Below, in pieces: positions 6,832-8,452 of a stretch of DNA of 8,452 nt. Source of the stretch: Intrasporangiaceae bacterium (GTDB lineage: Bacteria; Actinomycetota; Actinomycetes; Actinomycetales; Dermatophilaceae); contig JAAYSB010000264.1 of assembly GCA_012518475.1 (NCBI GenBank), positions 1-8,452 on the forward strand, given 5' to 3'. A program made the position numbers and the translations under genes. Each line of letters opens with the position of its first letter. Within the stretch, counting starts at the first letter, position 1. Under the pieces are notes generated by a model. That model had not been told where the DNA came from and did not search any database. It saw only the letters and a list, made by a program, of their open reading frames with translations.

Positions 6832-7749
6832 TCACTCGAAGAAGTCCTCGTCGACCTCCACGATGTGAACGGTGCGCTTGGTCTGGACGCCGACGCCGTA
6901 GCGGATCATCAGACCTGCGAGCCGCTCGCCGTCGATCAGGATGACCCGCGTGCCGATGGTCTCGGCGTATTGGCGGGCACCTGAGCTGAATCGTCCCGTC
7001 GTGAGGAACACGCCCTGGTTCGCCTGGTTGCCGTGGAGAGCACCGACGAAGGCCTGGATCTCCGGACGGCCCACGGAAGAGTCGAGCGCGTAGCGCTTGG
7101 CCTGGACATAGATCCGGCTCAGGCCGAGCGCGTCCTGGTCGACGACGCCGTCGATGCCGCCGTCCGACGAGAGCTGGGTCCGCGTTGCCTTGCCCTCCGC
7201 GCCCCCATAACCCATAGCCATGAGCAGGTCGAGAACGGCCTGCTCGAAGAACGCGGGCTCGTGACTGTAGAGACGTTGCAGGAGATCGCTGGCCACGTCG
7301 GCGTGGATGCGAGCGATGCCTTGCTCGACCTGCTCGATGGGGTCGAGCTCGGCGCTGTCAACGGCCTGGTCCTCGGCACCGCGCTGCTCCATGGCCTGGA
7401 GTGCGTGCCAGGTGTGCGGCGCGTCGGCGTCACCGGCCAACGCTCGCAGGTCGCGTTCTGCAATGCCTTCCGGATGGTCCGCTAGGAGTTTCCGGCCAAC
7501 GTCGGTGATGGAGTAGTGGCCTCTGGAGGGGCGGTCCAACGCGCCGACACGATTGAGGTACGACGTCGCCCAGCCGATCCGGTTATGGAACTTCAGCTGA
7601 CCCGAGTTCAGGGTTTCGGCACGCTCCTCGTCGGTGAGGCCGACATGGTCCGCGACAAGGTCGTACAGCGCTCGGCGTCGTTGGATCTCGCCATCTGTGA
7701 GGACCTCGAGGACCGGCTTCATGAACTCATCCCAGGTCAGCATGGCCAT
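6832..7749 (-). CDS. mrr: Mrr-type restriction endonuclease
   Basis: A 305-residue protein, close to the usual Mrr length. Residues 1-90 fit the Mrr N-terminal winged-helix domain (DNA binding; GHYSITDVGRKLL at 77-89 resembles its end). Residues about 160-285 are the Mrr catalytic domain, a PD-(D/E)xK variant: Glu169 region (FFEQAVLDLLMAMGY), Asp200 in GGIDG, and Gln216-x-Lys218 in YVQAKRY, the QxK form typical of Mrr. E. coli Mrr cuts methylated DNA (Type IV restriction); this activity is inferred here. The first ATG (7749) directly follows the hsdS stop (TAG-ATG), and GAGGTG inside the last hsdS codons lies 8 bases upstream, so it is chosen over the ATG two codons later. Translation is probably coupled to hsdS. 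The C-terminus is acidic (EVDEDFFE). The catalytic residues look intact. It may act alone or with the Type I complex. Confidence 0.9.
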   Translation of the reverse strand: MAMLTWDEFMKPVLEVLTDGEIQRRRALYDLVADHVGLTDEERAETLNSGQLKFHNRIGWATSYLNRVGALDRPSRGHYSITDVGRKLLADHPEGIAERDLRALAGDADAPHTWHALQAMEQRGAEDQAVDSAELDPIEQVEQGIARIHADVASDLLQRLYSHEPAFFEQAVLDLLMAMGYGGAEGKATRTQLSSDGGIDGVVDQDALGLSRIYVQAKRYALDSSVGRPEIQAFVGALHGNQANQGVFLTTGRFSSGARQYAETIGTRVILIDGERLAGLMIRYGVGVQTKRTVHIVEVDEDFFE

Positions 7750-8452
7750 CTACAACTCACCTCGGAACGCACGGGATTGGAGGGATGCAAAGAGTTCGCC
7801 ATCCGCAGCAACAGCTGCATGCAATCGTGACTTGGTTCCCTCGATCTGTCGGACTCGATCGGCAAACTGCGTTTGAAGGCCACGATCTGGCAGAACTATG
7901 GGAGCAGAGCGAACGGTAGATGCGCTGATGGTGTTCAAACCCGAGGTCGTACGCCCCGCACGCCGAAAATGATCAGCACCGGCCACCGAGTTGAACCAGT
8001 GCAGTGCCACGACAGGCAGTAGGCGTTGCTTATCGATCCGCCCGCGAATCAAGTGGTTCTGATGGACGCATCCCGCTACTGAACCGTCCCACATGGCCAC
8101 CCGTCCGACTTCCAGCGGATTTGCATGTCCTTCAACGAATAGCAAGTCATACTTGCGCAAGCGAGTGCGATCGACCTCAGCCTCCGTGGCACGCAATGTC
8201 TTGACCTCTGCGAGGTCGAGCCGGCCCCGATGTGCATTGGCCACCCGAAGATACGGAACCTCGACAGGAAGAGCAGCGCGCTTGGCCGAGACCTGGAGGC
8301 CTCCTTGAATCTCTGCCACATCACCAAATTCAGCGGTTGCTTCATCGCGTCCAAACATGTCGTGGAAGATCGACTGGGTCAGGGAGTCGAGGTGTGCAAG
8401 GACTTGGCGGCGCTTGGCGCGGATGGCGTCGGCCTGATCGAGGGTCCCCGCA
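7750..8452 (-). CDS. hsdS: Type I restriction enzyme specificity subunit HsdS, C-terminal half (5' end outside window)
   Basis: The frame is open from 8451 to the stop at 7750 (233 residues visible), so the ATG at 8358 is internal and the gene continues past the right edge. The first visible residues, LDQADAIRAKRRQVLAHLDS followed by LTQSIFHDMFG, are the conserved central region that separates the two target recognition domains of HsdS. Then comes the second recognition domain (visible residues about 40-195), which reads one half of the bipartite DNA site. The end (ADRVRQIEGTKSRLHAAVAA, then LFASLQSRAFRGEL) is the conserved C-terminal helix region that binds HsdM. HsdS sets sequence specificity for methylation and cutting with HsdM and HsdR. 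The recognition domain has lower GC (about 50-60% in lines counted by hand) than its flanks (about 73%), as expected for an exchanged domain. The stop abuts the mrr start. Confidence 0.92.
   Translation of the reverse strand, partial: AGTLDQADAIRAKRRQVLAHLDSLTQSIFHDMFGRDEATAEFGDVAEIQGGLQVSAKRAALPVEVPYLRVANAHRGRLDLAEVKTLRATEAEVDRTRLRKYDLLFVEGHANPLEVGRVAMWDGSVAGCVHQNHLIRGRIDKQRLLPVVALHWFNSVAGADHFRRAGRTTSGLNTISASTVRSAPIVLPDRGLQTQFADRVRQIEGTKSRLHAAVAADGELFASLQSRAFRGEL
7756..7763 (-). promoter_or_regulatory. Ribosome binding site of mrr within the end of hsdS
   Basis: GAGGTGAG on the minus strand encodes part of the terminal R-G-E of HsdS and lies 7-8 bases before the mrr ATG at 7749. It favours the first of two close ATGs and indicates translation linked to hsdS. 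Confidence 0.6.

Noticed and set aside
7750..8358. Stand-alone half-size HsdS starting at 8358
   Set aside because: The frame stays open to the window edge, and the residues before that ATG are the conserved central region of a two-domain HsdS. It is a partial gene, not a short one.
1..8452. Transposons, tRNA or rRNA genes, toxin-antitoxin partner of Fic
   Set aside because: No transposase, terminal repeats or RNA gene folds were seen. The Fic protein carries its inhibitory motif inside its own chain, so no separate antitoxin gene is needed and none is present next to it.

Overview
The window comes from a high-GC bacterium. Codon third positions are overwhelmingly G or C, the genes are closely packed, and there is a DUF222/HNH protein of the kind that is repeated through actinobacterial genomes. 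Together these suggest an actinobacterium, perhaps Micrococcales; the family-level guess is inference only.

Layout, left to right. (1) Bases 1-829, plus strand: the 3' part of a lipoprotein gene whose signal peptide runs off the left edge. The exported part is built from two copies of a Cys-containing domain. (2) Bases 830-877: a convergent gap with a perfect GC-rich hairpin. (3) Bases 878-2278, minus strand: a DUF222/HNH endonuclease-fold protein with a possible leaderless promoter. (4) Bases 2350-8452, minus strand: a defence cluster. In transcription order (right to left) it reads hsdS (C-terminal half, 5' end outside the window), mrr, an intergenic operator region, fic, hsdR. The methylase gene hsdM is not in the window and presumably lies beyond the right edge, upstream of hsdS.

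How the genes may work together. HsdS and HsdR are the specificity and the motor/nuclease subunits of one Type I restriction-modification system. Two accessory genes sit between them: an Mrr-type restriction endonuclease, translationally linked to hsdS through adjoining stop and start codons (TAG-ATG), and a class II Fic AMP-transferase-type protein, linked to hsdR through a 4-base ATGA overlap. The cluster is therefore two tightly coupled pairs (hsdS-mrr and fic-hsdR) separated by about 100 bases.

That gap is strikingly AT-rich for this genome and carries two tandem 38-bp related elements, each bounded by GTTGA...TCAAC. They lie just upstream of the fic ribosome binding site. The Fic protein ends in what looks like a helix-turn-helix segment. 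A self-consistent but unproven model is that the fic-hsdR half has its own regulated promoter, possibly controlled by Fic itself, so that restriction is switched separately from modification. This regulatory arrangement is the most interesting thing in the window.
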